From JBDTOX01 sp039933015 (GTDB lineage: Bacteria; Pseudomonadota; Gammaproteobacteria; Burkholderiales; Methylophilaceae), in the NCBI GenBank assembly GCA_039933015.1, contig JBDTOX010000077.1, forward strand, positions 1-14,619: DNA of 14,619 nt, written 5' to 3'. Each line of letters starts with the position of its first letter. Position 1 is the stretch's first letter. The translations under genes were made by a program, and so were the position numbers. Below are positions 1 through 7,692 of the stretch, in pieces. The notes under the pieces are model-generated. The model had not been told where the DNA came from. It did no database searches and saw only the letters and a program-made list of their open reading frames with translations.

Positions 1-32
1 GGCTAGCCGTTAAGCTAACCCCTTGATTTTTC

Positions 33-108
33 TGGTGCCGATGACCGGAATCGAACTGGTGACCTTCGCATTACGAATGCGCTGCTCTACCAACTGAGCT
101 ACATCGGC
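33..108 (-). tRNA. tRNA-Thr (anticodon CGU), CCA encoded
   Basis: On the minus strand a full 76-nt cloverleaf can be drawn. The 7-bp acceptor stem pairs GCCGATG with CATCGGC. The D arm is GCTC/GAGC around AGTTGGTA. The anticodon loop TTCGTAA carries CGT (plus-strand 73-75), so the tRNA reads the threonine codon ACG. The variable loop has 5 nt and the T loop is TTCGATT. The 3' CCA is encoded (33-35) after discriminator A (36). Two weak points are visible: a G-A apposition at pair 27-43, which I recall also in E. coli tRNA-Thr(CGU), and an A-C mismatch at pair 52-62 in the T stem (ACCAG against CCGGT). The gene lies downstream of clsB on the same strand but has its own promoter at 162-190. Confidence 0.96.
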
Positions 109-161
109 TAACCTGTACTTAAGAGCGCCCTGGAAATAGGGCAGCTGGATTAAGGCCGTGA

Positions 162-190
162 ATTATAAAGTTTTGCGGCGCCTACGGCAA
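162..190 (-). promoter_or_regulatory. Sigma-70 type promoter for tRNA-Thr
   Basis: On the minus strand there is a -35 element TTGCCG (185-190; 4 of 6 consensus bases), a 17-bp spacer and a perfect TATAAT -10 (162-167). Initiation would fall near 155, giving a leader of about 47 nt before the mature 5' end at 108. The leader contains a small inverted repeat GCCCT/AGGGC (127-142). The promoter lies inside the 105-bp gap between clsB and the tRNA, so the tRNA need not depend on read-through from clsB. Confidence 0.7.
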
Positions 191-213
191 ACCAAAGTAG
201 GGGTTAGCGGTTA

Positions 214-1374
214 TTAATGTTTATTGGGATAGCCAATCAAGCCCAGCATCAATCGCATTACCCCAAACATCATCCAGGAAACAATGCGTTTGAAGGTATG
301 CCCACGCCGCCAGGATTCCAGCTTAACCTGCGATGCGCCGTCCAGTATCTTACGTTCAAGATCCAGCCTCAGTTCGGTCGCAAAGGCTTGATCCCGCACC
401 ACAACATTGGCTTCTCGCGCTAACAGCAGACTAAACGGATCAATATTGGAAGAACCTACTGTCGCCCATTTACTATCAATCACGGCAACTTTGCTATGCA
501 TGAAACTTTTGCGGTATTCATAAATTTCAATGCCATGGCTCAGGAACGCACTGTAAAACGCATGCGTAGCGAACATTAGCAGGTATTCCATGCGCCCCTG
601 TAGCAGCAGCGTCACACGAACGCCGCGCTTGGCCGCTGCGATGAGGGCATGGCGGAAATGCCGCCCAGGTAGAAAGTAGGCATTAGCGATGATGATTTCA
701 GATTTTGCCCTGGCTATTGCGGTCAGATAGGCGCGTTCGATATCGTGCCTGTGCAATACGTTGTCGCGTATCAGAAAAACCGCGGACACGCCTGCCCCAA
801 AGTTTGGCGAGGGCCGCCGAGGCGCCGGATTGTCGTTGCCCCACTTCAGCAAATGTATCCAGGCGATGCGGTGCCACAACCTGCGGACACGGTTCAATAT
901 GGGGTTCAGCAACTTCCCCTCAACGCGCACGGCGTAGTCTACTCGCGGTGCAGATTTGTCTCCCGGCACATTGAAGTCATCAATAATATTGATTCCGCCT
1001 ACAAACGCAACGTGGTCGTCAATTACCGCAAGCTTGCAATGCAAGCGTCGCAAGCGATTGCGTTTCAGGGTCCAGGGAGAAATTTTGGGCCGGTAGAACA
1101 TCACATTTACATCCGCGGCTTGCAGTTCTTCCACATAAGCTTTGGATAAATCCTTGCTACCAAATCCGTCCAGCAGCAAGCAAACCGTGACCCCACGATC
1201 GGCTGCGCGCTTTAACGCAGCGCCTATGCGCCGCCCCACTTCATCTGCTACATAAATATAGGTTTGTAGATGGATTTCGTGGCTGGCGCCGTCGATAGCC
1301 GCTTCCAGCGCAGGGAAATACTCTTGCCCGTTACGCAGCAGCGTAACCCGATTGCCCTTTGTATAACGGCTCAT
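214..1374 (-). CDS. clsB: Cardiolipin synthase B-type phospholipase D superfamily protein
   Basis: This 386-aa protein belongs to the phospholipase D superfamily and joins phosphatidylglycerol with another phospholipid to make cardiolipin at the inner membrane. Both HKD half-sites are intact: HCKLAVID (H112, K114, D119) followed by GGINI, and HSKVAVID (H293, K295, D300) followed by GSSNID. The length is close to that of E. coli ClsB. There is no N-terminal membrane helix of the ClsA kind; only a short hydrophobic stretch near the C-terminus (about 362-381) could bind membrane. The ATG overlaps the stop of the upstream EEP gene by 4 nt (ATGA), implying translational coupling. E. coli has the same pair, ybhP followed by ybhO (clsB), which supports the assignment over a generic PLD nuclease. 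Activity on other alcohols or phospholipids remains possible. Confidence 0.9.
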   Translation of the reverse strand: MSRYTKGNRVTLLRNGQEYFPALEAAIDGASHEIHLQTYIYVADEVGRRIGAALKRAADRGVTVCLLLDGFGSKDLSKAYVEELQAADVNVMFYRPKISPWTLKRNRLRRLHCKLAVIDDHVAFVGGINIIDDFNVPGDKSAPRVDYAVRVEGKLLNPILNRVRRLWHRIAWIHLLKWGNDNPAPRRPSPNFGAGVSAVFLIRDNVLHRHDIERAYLTAIARAKSEIIIANAYFLPGRHFRHALIAAAKRGVRVTLLLQGRMEYLLMFATHAFYSAFLSHGIEIYEYRKSFMHSKVAVIDSKWATVGSSNIDPFSLLLAREANVVVRDQAFATELRLDLERKILDGASQVKLESWRRGHTFKRIVSWMMFGVMRLMLGLIGYPNKH

Positions 1375-2114
1375 GGCGCTCTGGTCATCACTGCAGATAA
1401 AGCAGCATGGTCTGACACATGGGCAAAACGCAGACCCCCATGCACCTGGCCATGCTGCATGTGAAAGCCGCGAGTATAAATACGGTCCAGCCGCAAAAAT
1501 GGCATCAACGATGGAAAACTGCGTGCGGGCTTGCCATTGCTGTGCTCGAAAACCTCTCTGAGATTAAGCCCTTCAGCCAGAGTTTGACCTACTTTTTGAC
1601 GCCAGTCATTGAAATCGCCGGCGATGATGAGTGGGGAAGTTGATGGCACCATACTCTGGATGCGCGCACGCAGCGCCGCAAGTTGCTGGTGGCGCCAGCG
1701 GCCAAATAAGCCCAGATGCACGCAAATACAATGCAAGTTGTCATCCCAACCGGGAATCGCAATCTCGCAATGCAGCAAGCCGCGCTGCTCGGTAGCATGG
1801 GCAGAGACATCTTCATTCTCCCAACTAACGATAGGATATTTGGAAAGAATGGCATTGCCGTGATGGCCTTCAGACCGGATAGCGTTTTGGCCGTAGGCAA
1901 AATCCTGCCAGATGCTATCCGCAAGAAATTCGTATTGCCCGCCGCTAAACAGTCGGCTATGCCGCCTGTGTGCACCGCGCACTTCCTGCAAAAATACGAT
2001 GTCAGCCTGCAAATACCTGATCAATTCGCGTTGCTCGTGCAGCACCAACCGCGCATTGAAGCTGCTGAGGCCTTTGTGGATATTAAACGTGGCAATGCGT
2101 AAAGTTTTATTCAT
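1371..2114 (-). CDS. Endonuclease/exonuclease/phosphatase (EEP) family hydrolase, YbhP-like
   Basis: This is an EEP-fold metal-dependent phosphohydrolase of about 247 aa. Family landmarks, numbered from the GTG at 2120, are TFNIHKG (N13), LQEV (E46), GHHGNAILS, VHLG (H135), GDFNDW (D169, N171), LDRIY (D212) and SDHAAL (D237, H238). These supply the metal ligands and the catalytic Asp-His pair. The sequence closely follows my recollection of E. coli YbhP, for example the stretches EFLADS, SEGHHGNA and AGDFNDWRQK. The substrate is unknown; being coupled to clsB by a 4-nt overlap suggests a link to phospholipid or headgroup metabolism. I chose the ATG at 2114; an in-frame GTG lies two codons upstream (2120). 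Neither has a strong Shine-Dalgarno. The gap to nadA upstream is about 70 nt and shows no convincing promoter. Confidence 0.85.
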   Translation of the reverse strand: MNKTLRIATFNIHKGLSSFNARLVLHEQRELIRYLQADIVFLQEVRGAHRRHSRLFSGGQYEFLADSIWQDFAYGQNAIRSEGHHGNAILSKYPIVSWENEDVSAHATEQRGLLHCEIAIPGWDDNLHCICVHLGLFGRWRHQQLAALRARIQSMVPSTSPLIIAGDFNDWRQKVGQTLAEGLNLREVFEHSNGKPARSFPSLMPFLRLDRIYTRGFHMQHGQVHGGLRFAHVSDHAALSAVMTRAP

Positions 2115-2184
2115 CCACACATCTTACTTAAAGATACCGATTAGTAGCGTTGGTAACCGCTCACATGTGCATCCTTGGGAGATA

Positions 2185-3282
2185 TTAAGACGCTTCCAGC
2201 ATGCGATCCAGTGCCAGTTTCGCCAGTTCAGCTTCCTGCGGCAGCACCTTAATCTGGTTAACTACGTTGCCTGCAGCCAGGTTTTCCAGTGTCCAGGCCA
2301 GATGCTGCGGATCAATCCGCGCCATAGTAGAACATTCGCAAACTACGTGAGACATAAATTGTACAAACTTGCCCTCGGGTTTGAAACGTTCAGCAAGGCG
2401 ATTCACCAGGTTAAGCTCGGTACCAACCAGCCAGCGTGAGCCAACAGGGGATTCTGAAATGGTTTTGACGATGTATTCAGTAGAGCCGACATAGTCCGAT
2501 AGCAGGCATACGTCATACGGCGCTTCGGGATGCGAAATTACCTGGCCTTCGGGGTATTCATTGCGGAACTTGATAATGCTCTGCGGACGGAACATCTGGT
2601 GTACCGCGCAATGGCCTTTCCACAACAGGATTTTCGCGTTTTTGATTTGCTCTTCGGTCAACCCGCCCATAGGCTGATCCGGGTCCCACACCGGCATCTG
2701 TTCCAGCGGGATACCCATCTTGTGACCGCTCCAGCGGCCCAGGTTCTGGTCAGGGAAAAATAGCACTTTTTCGCGGCGAGCGAACGACCATTCAATCATT
2801 TTGGTCGCGTTGCTGGAGGTACAGACTATGCCGCCATGCTCACCACAAAAGGCTTTAAGATCGGCTGCCGAGTTGATGTATGTCAGCGGCGTAATGCTTG
2901 CCCCAAAATCCAGCACTTTGGACAACTCGCGGCGCGAACGCTCCACTTTTGCCAGGTTCGCCATATCTGCCATGGAGCAGCCTGCGGCGAGGTCTGGCAA
3001 CATCACGATCTGGTCTGGACGCGAAAGAATATCCGCCACTTCGGCCATGAAATGCACGCCGAGAAACACAATGTATTCAGCATCTACCGCGGCCGCGTGG
3101 CGCGAGAGTTTGAGCGAGTCGCCCGTGAAATCAGCGTGGCGATAAACGCCTTCCTGCTGATAATGGTGGCCCAGAATTACCAGCCGCTTGCCCAGCTTTT
3201 CCCTGGCCGCGATGATGCGCTGCTGACAATCTTCATCAGCCGTCGATTGGTAACGCTCAAATTTAATAGCTGCTGTTTGCAT
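2185..3282 (-). CDS. nadA: Quinolinate synthase A
   Basis: NadA is a cytoplasmic [4Fe-4S] enzyme that condenses iminoaspartate (from NadB) with dihydroxyacetone phosphate to give quinolinate in de novo NAD synthesis. The 365-aa product carries the family's repeated signatures: VILGHHYQ (35-42), DFTGDSLKLS (51-60), LPDLAAGCSMAD, YINS, CTSSNATK, FFPDQNLGRW, HPEAP, GSTEYI and GTELNLVNRL. Probable cluster cysteines are C102 (GCSMAD), C225 (GHCAVH) and C315 or C317 (CECSTM). Compared with the shorter thermophilic enzymes it has extra residues between C102 and C225, as I recall for the long form. nadB is not in the window. The ATG lies 20 nt after nudB and has no good Shine-Dalgarno, so re-initiation after nudB is plausible. 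Confidence 0.96.
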   Translation of the reverse strand: MQTAAIKFERYQSTADEDCQQRIIAAREKLGKRLVILGHHYQQEGVYRHADFTGDSLKLSRHAAAVDAEYIVFLGVHFMAEVADILSRPDQIVMLPDLAAGCSMADMANLAKVERSRRELSKVLDFGASITPLTYINSAADLKAFCGEHGGIVCTSSNATKMIEWSFARREKVLFFPDQNLGRWSGHKMGIPLEQMPVWDPDQPMGGLTEEQIKNAKILLWKGHCAVHQMFRPQSIIKFRNEYPEGQVISHPEAPYDVCLLSDYVGSTEYIVKTISESPVGSRWLVGTELNLVNRLAERFKPEGKFVQFMSHVVCECSTMARIDPQHLAWTLENLAAGNVVNQIKVLPQEAELAKLALDRMLEAS

Positions 3283-3302
3283 ATCGTTTACATTACACCA
3301 AA

Positions 3303-3752
3303 CTAGAGTATCAGTTGATGACGCTTGCCTAATTCCCTCAAAGCAAGCACGTTAGTCCAGGAAAAAACCTTTATTGCGGCCGCGCGCCAATCCACCCACT
3401 CATAGCGCACATGCTCATTTGCTGCCAGTTGGACAGGCAAACGCGCCGGCAATTCCAACCCGAACACATGTTCCTTGTTTTGCGTGACTCCAGGCGCATA
3501 ACGTGAACGCCAGTGCGGGTAAATTTCATACACATTAGTTGTTTGCCAATCGCTGAACCCGTATTGCGTGGCATCCAGCCCGGTTTCTTCAGCGACCTCG
3601 CGAATGGCCGCGTCATAAGGTGTTTCGCCTGCTTCCAGACTGCCCGTTACCGATTGCCAGAAACTCTTCTTATCCGCCCGCTCCAGCAGTAAAACCTGCA
3701 AATCAACGGTGTGTATCAGTACCAGAACCGAAACCGGCTGCTTGTAAGCCAC
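3303..3752 (-). CDS. nudB: Dihydroneopterin triphosphate diphosphatase (Nudix hydrolase)
   Basis: This 149-aa Nudix hydrolase has a complete Nudix box at residues 37-59 (G37, E43, R51-E52, E55-E56, G58), spaced as GX5EX7REVXEEXGL. Upstream PVSVLVLI and FWQSVTGS, and downstream RYAPGVTQN, match my recollection of E. coli NudB at nearly the same length. NudB removes pyrophosphate from dihydroneopterin triphosphate in folate synthesis and can also act on dNTPs. E. coli places nudB next to aspS, and the linkage recurs here apart from two intervening genes. The start is GTG (3752-3750), preceded on the minus strand by GAGGG about 7 nt upstream. It shares one base with the apt stop codon (TAGTG), indicating translational coupling. 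Confidence 0.92.
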   Translation of the reverse strand: MAYKQPVSVLVLIHTVDLQVLLLERADKKSFWQSVTGSLEAGETPYDAAIREVAEETGLDATQYGFSDWQTTNVYEIYPHWRSRYAPGVTQNKEHVFGLELPARLPVQLAANEHVRYEWVDWRAAAIKVFSWTNVLALRELGKRHQLIL

Positions 3753-4279
3753 TAATCGCCCTCAAACTCGCACAAGGCAAACACTTTGTAACCTTTAGCT
3801 TCCAATCGTTTACGGCCGCCCACATGCAGGAGATCAATCACAAACGCGCATTCCACCACCTCGCCACCGAGCTTTTCGATCAGCGAGGCAGCCGCCTCCA
3901 CTGTGCCGCCCGTAGCAATGACGTCATCCACCAGCAGGATGCGCTCACCCCGGTCAATGGCATCGGTGTGGATTTCAATATAATCGTTACCATATTCGAG
4001 TGCGTAATCCTGACCCACCGTTTCCGCCGGCAGCTTGCCTTCCTTGCGGATAGGCACAAAACCCACGCCCAGCCTGTAAGCCAGCGGCGCACCGATAATA
4101 AAACCACGCGATTCTATGCCCACGACCTTGTCTATTTTTTGATCCTGATAGCGCTTGAACAACTCATCTATCGTCACTTTCAGCCCAAGCGGATCTTTCA
4201 GCAGCGTGGTGATGTCACGGAACTGGACACCCGGCTTAGGGTAGTGCGGAATGCTACGGATGCGGGATTTGATGGGCAT
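3752..4279 (-). CDS. apt: Adenine phosphoribosyltransferase
   Basis: Apt converts adenine and PRPP to AMP and pyrophosphate in purine salvage. The 175-aa product is full length. The N-terminal segment IPHYPKPGVQFRDITTLL is typical of the family, GIESRGFI (54-61) follows, and the PRPP-binding loop LLVDDVIATGGT lies at residues 115-126. The ATG at 4279 is only 4 nt after the mrr stop codon, and no good Shine-Dalgarno is visible in the mrr 3' end. Translation may therefore rely on re-initiation from mrr. The stop overlaps the nudB GTG by one base. Confidence 0.96.
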   Translation of the reverse strand: MPIKSRIRSIPHYPKPGVQFRDITTLLKDPLGLKVTIDELFKRYQDQKIDKVVGIESRGFIIGAPLAYRLGVGFVPIRKEGKLPAETVGQDYALEYGNDYIEIHTDAIDRGERILLVDDVIATGGTVEAAASLIEKLGGEVVECAFVIDLLHVGGRKRLEAKGYKVFALCEFEGD

Positions 4280-4283
4280 TTAA

Positions 4284-5192
4284 TTATTCATCTACAAAGT
4301 AATCGGAATCGACCTTCTTAACCTCGTAAGTTGCTGCTACTGAAACGCCTACGTTGTTTTCGATCATCAAACGGGCTAATGAAATTCCATTGATGAGCAC
4401 TACTTTATTGCTAATGTTCGTAACATACTCTTGAGCCTCTTTGGTGAAGTCAGAGGTAGTAATAAATACACCCTTGTGTGCACGTTGTCCTTGAAGAGCG
4501 CCAACAAACTTCTGAATCTCAGGTCGGCCAACCACACCTTCCCAACGCTTAGCCTGTATATAAATTGCGTCTAATCCAAGTCGGTCTTCGTCAATAATTC
4601 CGTCAATACCCCCATCACCGCTTTGGCCAATAGCTCGGCCTGCACCAGCGCGAGTGCCGCCGTATCCCATTTTTAGCAACAATTCTACGACTAGACGCTC
4701 GAAGAAAACAGGAGAACAACTTTTTACTCGCTGAATAATTTCACTCGCTAAACCATCGGCAAGGTTTTTGTAAGCGCTTTCCAATAACTCTTCAGGAGTC
4801 TGTTGCTCTATTTCGTTAACAGGCGCCTCAATCTCACTTGTATCTTGTCGAAGATTTTGGAAAGCTAAAAACTCGGGGTATTGCTCAAGTGTTTTTTTAT
4901 TAATTTTTTCTGGATTAGTTTTCAGCAAATCCAAACCGCGCTGTGAAATCTGAAAATATCCTCGGCGAATATTCTCAACAAGTCCTGCCTGTTTAAAATA
5001 ACTTCTAGCCCATGCTACTCGATTGTCAAAACGAGCCTGCTTGCCACTAGGCAACAACTCCTGCCGCTCTTCCGGTGTAAGCGCAAACTCTGCCGCGAGC
5101 ACATCTATAGCAGGCTGTAGAGAATGCTCTTTGCCATCAGAGGCAAAGCGCAATAAAGGCAACATAATTGATTGAAAATCTGGAATCGCCAT
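4284..5192 (-). CDS. mrr: Mrr-type restriction endonuclease (type IV, modified DNA)
   Basis: This 302-aa protein resembles E. coli Mrr (about 304 aa) along its whole length. Residues about 1-90 form the winged-helix DNA-binding part (start MAIPDFQSIM; DNRVAWARSYFKQAGL). A linker follows to about 140, then a PD-(D/E)xK nuclease domain at about 155-290. Catalytic residues are visible as GDGGIDG (D197) and IQAKRW (Q213, K215); GVFITTSDFT and LMIENNVGVS are family hallmarks. Mrr enzymes cut DNA carrying foreign methylation and need no partner methylase; none is encoded here. The frame stays open upstream to 5279, but that extension lies inside aspS, and the ATG at 5192 has AGAGG a few bases ahead and matches the Mrr N-terminus. 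The gene begins 16 nt after aspS and ends 4 nt before apt. It is visibly AT-richer than both neighbours, suggesting acquisition. Confidence 0.9.
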   Translation of the reverse strand: MAIPDFQSIMLPLLRFASDGKEHSLQPAIDVLAAEFALTPEERQELLPSGKQARFDNRVAWARSYFKQAGLVENIRRGYFQISQRGLDLLKTNPEKINKKTLEQYPEFLAFQNLRQDTSEIEAPVNEIEQQTPEELLESAYKNLADGLASEIIQRVKSCSPVFFERLVVELLLKMGYGGTRAGAGRAIGQSGDGGIDGIIDEDRLGLDAIYIQAKRWEGVVGRPEIQKFVGALQGQRAHKGVFITTSDFTKEAQEYVTNISNKVVLINGISLARLMIENNVGVSVAATYEVKKVDSDYFVDE

Positions 5193-5208
5193 GTTGCCTC
5201 TTCTGATC

Positions 5209-6996
5209 TCAGCTTTGGGTAGTGTTTTGTTGTCTGACTCGTATATGTAACTCCCGCAACTGCTTCTCATCCACTTCATTCGGCGCGTTGGTCATCAAAC
5301 ACTGCGCGCGCTGGGTCTTGGGGAAGGCTATGACGTCACGGATGGATTCTGCACCGGCCATCAGCGCTACCAGACGGTCCAGACCGAAGGCCAGGCCCCC
5401 ATGCGGTGGCGCGCCATATTGCAAGGCGTCGAGCAGGAAGCCGAATTTCTCCCGGGCCTCTTCCTGACTGATCTTGAGTGCATCGAATACCTTGCACTGC
5501 ACATCCTGCTTGTGGATACGCACCGAGCCGCCGCCGACTTCCCAGCCGTTCAGCACCATGTCGTAAGCCTTGGACAGGCAGGCATCGGGGTTGGAAACCA
5601 GTAAATCTTCGTGGCCATCCTTGGGCGCGGTAAAGGGGTGATGCAAAGCTGCCCAACGATCGTTTTCTGCGTCGTGCTCGAACATAGGGAAATCCACCAC
5701 CCACAGCGGCGCCCAGGCACGGCCATCGAGGTGGCCTTTCTCATGGCCGACCTTGGCACGCAAGGCACCCAGCGCCTCATTCACCACCTTGGCCTTATCG
5801 GCACCGAAGAACACGATATCGCCGTTCTGTGCGCCTGTGCGCTCGATAATCGCTTGCAGGGCGGTGACGTGGATATTCTTGACGATAGGGCTTTGCAGGC
5901 CGGTTTCGTTGAGTTGGGTCACGTCGTTGATCTTGATGTAAGCCAGGCCCTTGGCGCCGTAAATCTTGACGAATTCGGTATAGGCATCAATCTCGGAACG
6001 ACTGATTGCCGCGCCGTTAGGCACGCGCAGCGCGGCGACACGGCCATTGGCCATATTGGCAGCACCGGAGAAGACCTTGAAATCGACATCTTTCATGACA
6101 TCGCTCAACTCGGTAATTTCAAGCGTCACGCGCATATCCGGCTTGTCGGAACCGTATTTGTTCATGGCTTCAGCAAACGGCATGCGCGGGAATGCGGCTG
6201 GCAACTCGACGCCTTGTACGCTCTTGAACATTTGCCGAATCATCTCCTCGACGATGTTCATGATTTCTTCTTCGCCCAGGAATGAGGTTTCGATATCCAC
6301 CTGCGTGAATTCCGGCTGGCGATCGGCACGCAGATCTTCATCGCGGAAGCACTTGGTAATCTGGAAGTAACGGTCGAAACCGGACACCATGAGCAGTTGC
6401 TTGAATAGCTGCGGTGACTGCGGCAAGGCGAAGAACTTGCTGGCATGCACACGCGATGGCACCAGGTAATCGCGCGCACCTTCTGGCGTGGAGCGAGTCA
6501 GCATCGGCGTTTCAACTTCAATAAAGCCGTTGGTGTCGAGGTAATCGCGCAGGGTCTTGGCTACGCGGTAGCGCAGCATCATGTTCTTCTGCATCGCAGG
6601 GCGGCGCAGGTCGATATAGCGATGCTCCAGGCGTACCATCTCGGAAAGATTTTCGTCATCGAGCATGAACGGCGGCGTCAGCGATGGATTGAGAATCTCG
6701 ATCTCTGTCGCCAGCATTTCGACTTCACCAGTCGGAATGTTAGGGTTCACGGTGCCTTCAGGGCGCGCACGCACCTTACAGACAACTTTGAGCACGAACT
6801 CGCTACGCACAGATTCAGCCAGGGCAAACGCCTCCCGGGTATCCGGATCAATGACAATTTGCGCCATGCCTTCACGATCGCGCAAGTCGATAAAAATAAC
6901 ACCGCCATGGTCACGACGACGATGCGCCCAACCGCACAGGGTAACGGTTTGGCCGATATGTTCGCGGTTTAGATGTCCGCAGTAATGGGTACGCAT
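5209..6996 (-). CDS. aspS: Aspartyl-tRNA synthetase, probably nondiscriminating
   Basis: This class II synthetase (595 aa) charges tRNA-Asp with aspartate. The N-terminal OB-fold anticodon domain (about 1-105) begins MRTHYCGHLN. The catalytic core carries YIDLRRP, ATP-binding motif 2 FRDEDLRADRQPEF (217-230), the bacterial insertion domain, and motif 3 near GLAFGLDRLVALMAG. H30 (in RRRDHGG) and G81 (in RPEG) appear to match the pair (His31 and Gly83, as I recall) that lets the Pseudomonas aeruginosa enzyme also charge tRNA-Asn. E. coli has Leu at the first site. If so, the cell also needs GatCAB. The ATG at 6996 follows the DUF502 stop by 38 nt. That gap is AT-rich, contains a T7 run, and shows no clear Shine-Dalgarno. 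Confidence 0.97.
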   Translation of the reverse strand: MRTHYCGHLNREHIGQTVTLCGWAHRRRDHGGVIFIDLRDREGMAQIVIDPDTREAFALAESVRSEFVLKVVCKVRARPEGTVNPNIPTGEVEMLATEIEILNPSLTPPFMLDDENLSEMVRLEHRYIDLRRPAMQKNMMLRYRVAKTLRDYLDTNGFIEVETPMLTRSTPEGARDYLVPSRVHASKFFALPQSPQLFKQLLMVSGFDRYFQITKCFRDEDLRADRQPEFTQVDIETSFLGEEEIMNIVEEMIRQMFKSVQGVELPAAFPRMPFAEAMNKYGSDKPDMRVTLEITELSDVMKDVDFKVFSGAANMANGRVAALRVPNGAAISRSEIDAYTEFVKIYGAKGLAYIKINDVTQLNETGLQSPIVKNIHVTALQAIIERTGAQNGDIVFFGADKAKVVNEALGALRAKVGHEKGHLDGRAWAPLWVVDFPMFEHDAENDRWAALHHPFTAPKDGHEDLLVSNPDACLSKAYDMVLNGWEVGGGSVRIHKQDVQCKVFDALKISQEEAREKFGFLLDALQYGAPPHGGLAFGLDRLVALMAGAESIRDVIAFPKTQRAQCLMTNAPNEVDEKQLRELHIRVRQQNTTQS

Positions 6997-7034
6997 AATA
7001 GAAGAATCAGCTTATAAATTATTGTAAAAAAAGA

Positions 7035-7673
7035 CTAACTGTTGTCGCGAATGGTATGGCGTACAGCCTTATTCCTGGCTGACATTGCGCCAGGGGAAAC
7101 CACCCCCATGGAGATAATATATTTGAGCGCATCATCCACGCTCATATCCAGCTCTACCACGTCCGCTTTTGGCATCATCAGAAAAAAACCGGATGTAGGA
7201 TTGGGTGTAGTCGGCACGTAAACACTGATGTACTCGCCCTGGAGATGGTTGGCGACATCGCCGCCTGGCCGACCGGTCATGAAGGCAATCGTCCAGCTAC
7301 CTTCACGCGGATATTGCACCAGCAGCGCCTTGCGAAAGGCCTGACCGGAATCTGAAAATAGCGTATCGGATACCTGCTTGACGCTGGAATAAATAGACTT
7401 TACCACCGGCACGTGGCCCAGCAGGGCTTCCCAGATAAGGATCAAGCGTTTGCCAAAAAAATTGGTCGCTATCAGACCAGTCACAAAAATAATCAGCAAA
7501 GTCAGAATTGCCCCGATGCCCGGAACCGTCCGGCCTAGCTGCGCTTCTGGCCGCCATTCGATGGGCAATAGCAACAGGCTTTGATCCATAAGGCCGATCA
7601 GTGTCGTCAGTACCCATATCGTGATTAACAAAGGCACTAACACCAGCAGGCCGGTGATGAAATAGCGTTTCAT
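7035..7673 (-). CDS. DUF502 family integral membrane protein
   Basis: This 212-aa protein has two membrane helices (about 5-29 and 52-74) followed by a soluble C-terminal domain. The conserved family stretches GHVPVVKSIY and VYVPTTPNPTSGFF (about 151-164) identify DUF502, a widespread family of unknown biochemical function often found beside aspS in beta- and gammaproteobacteria. The frame could begin with a TTG one codon upstream (7676), but the ATG at 7673, with a CAGG sequence 8 nt ahead, is more likely. It begins 19 nt after the FmdB-like gene and precedes aspS, so the three probably form one transcription unit. No enzymatic motif is visible. Confidence 0.85.
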   Translation of the reverse strand: MKRYFITGLLVLVPLLITIWVLTTLIGLMDQSLLLLPIEWRPEAQLGRTVPGIGAILTLLIIFVTGLIATNFFGKRLILIWEALLGHVPVVKSIYSSVKQVSDTLFSDSGQAFRKALLVQYPREGSWTIAFMTGRPGGDVANHLQGEYISVYVPTTPNPTSGFFLMMPKADVVELDMSVDDALKYIISMGVVSPGAMSARNKAVRHTIRDNS

Positions 7674-7692
7674 CAATTATGCCTGTGCTTTT

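Noticed and set aside
14..208. Repeats around the tRNA (GCTAACC at 14-20 and 107-113; GGGGTTAGC inverted at 200-208) as an attachment site
   Set aside because: They are only 7-9 bp, do not copy the tRNA 3' end, and no integrase or mobile gene is present.
5193..5279. N-terminal extension of the Mrr frame into aspS
   Set aside because: It adds 29 residues read antiphase to the aspS 3' end; the ATG at 5192 has a Shine-Dalgarno and matches the family N-terminus and length.
5611..6285. 224-aa open frame antisense to aspS, and similar long antisense frames at 3620-4321, 6445-6972 and 8511-9107
   Set aside because: Each lies opposite a strongly conserved gene, has no recognisable domain, and is a by-product of GC-biased codon use.
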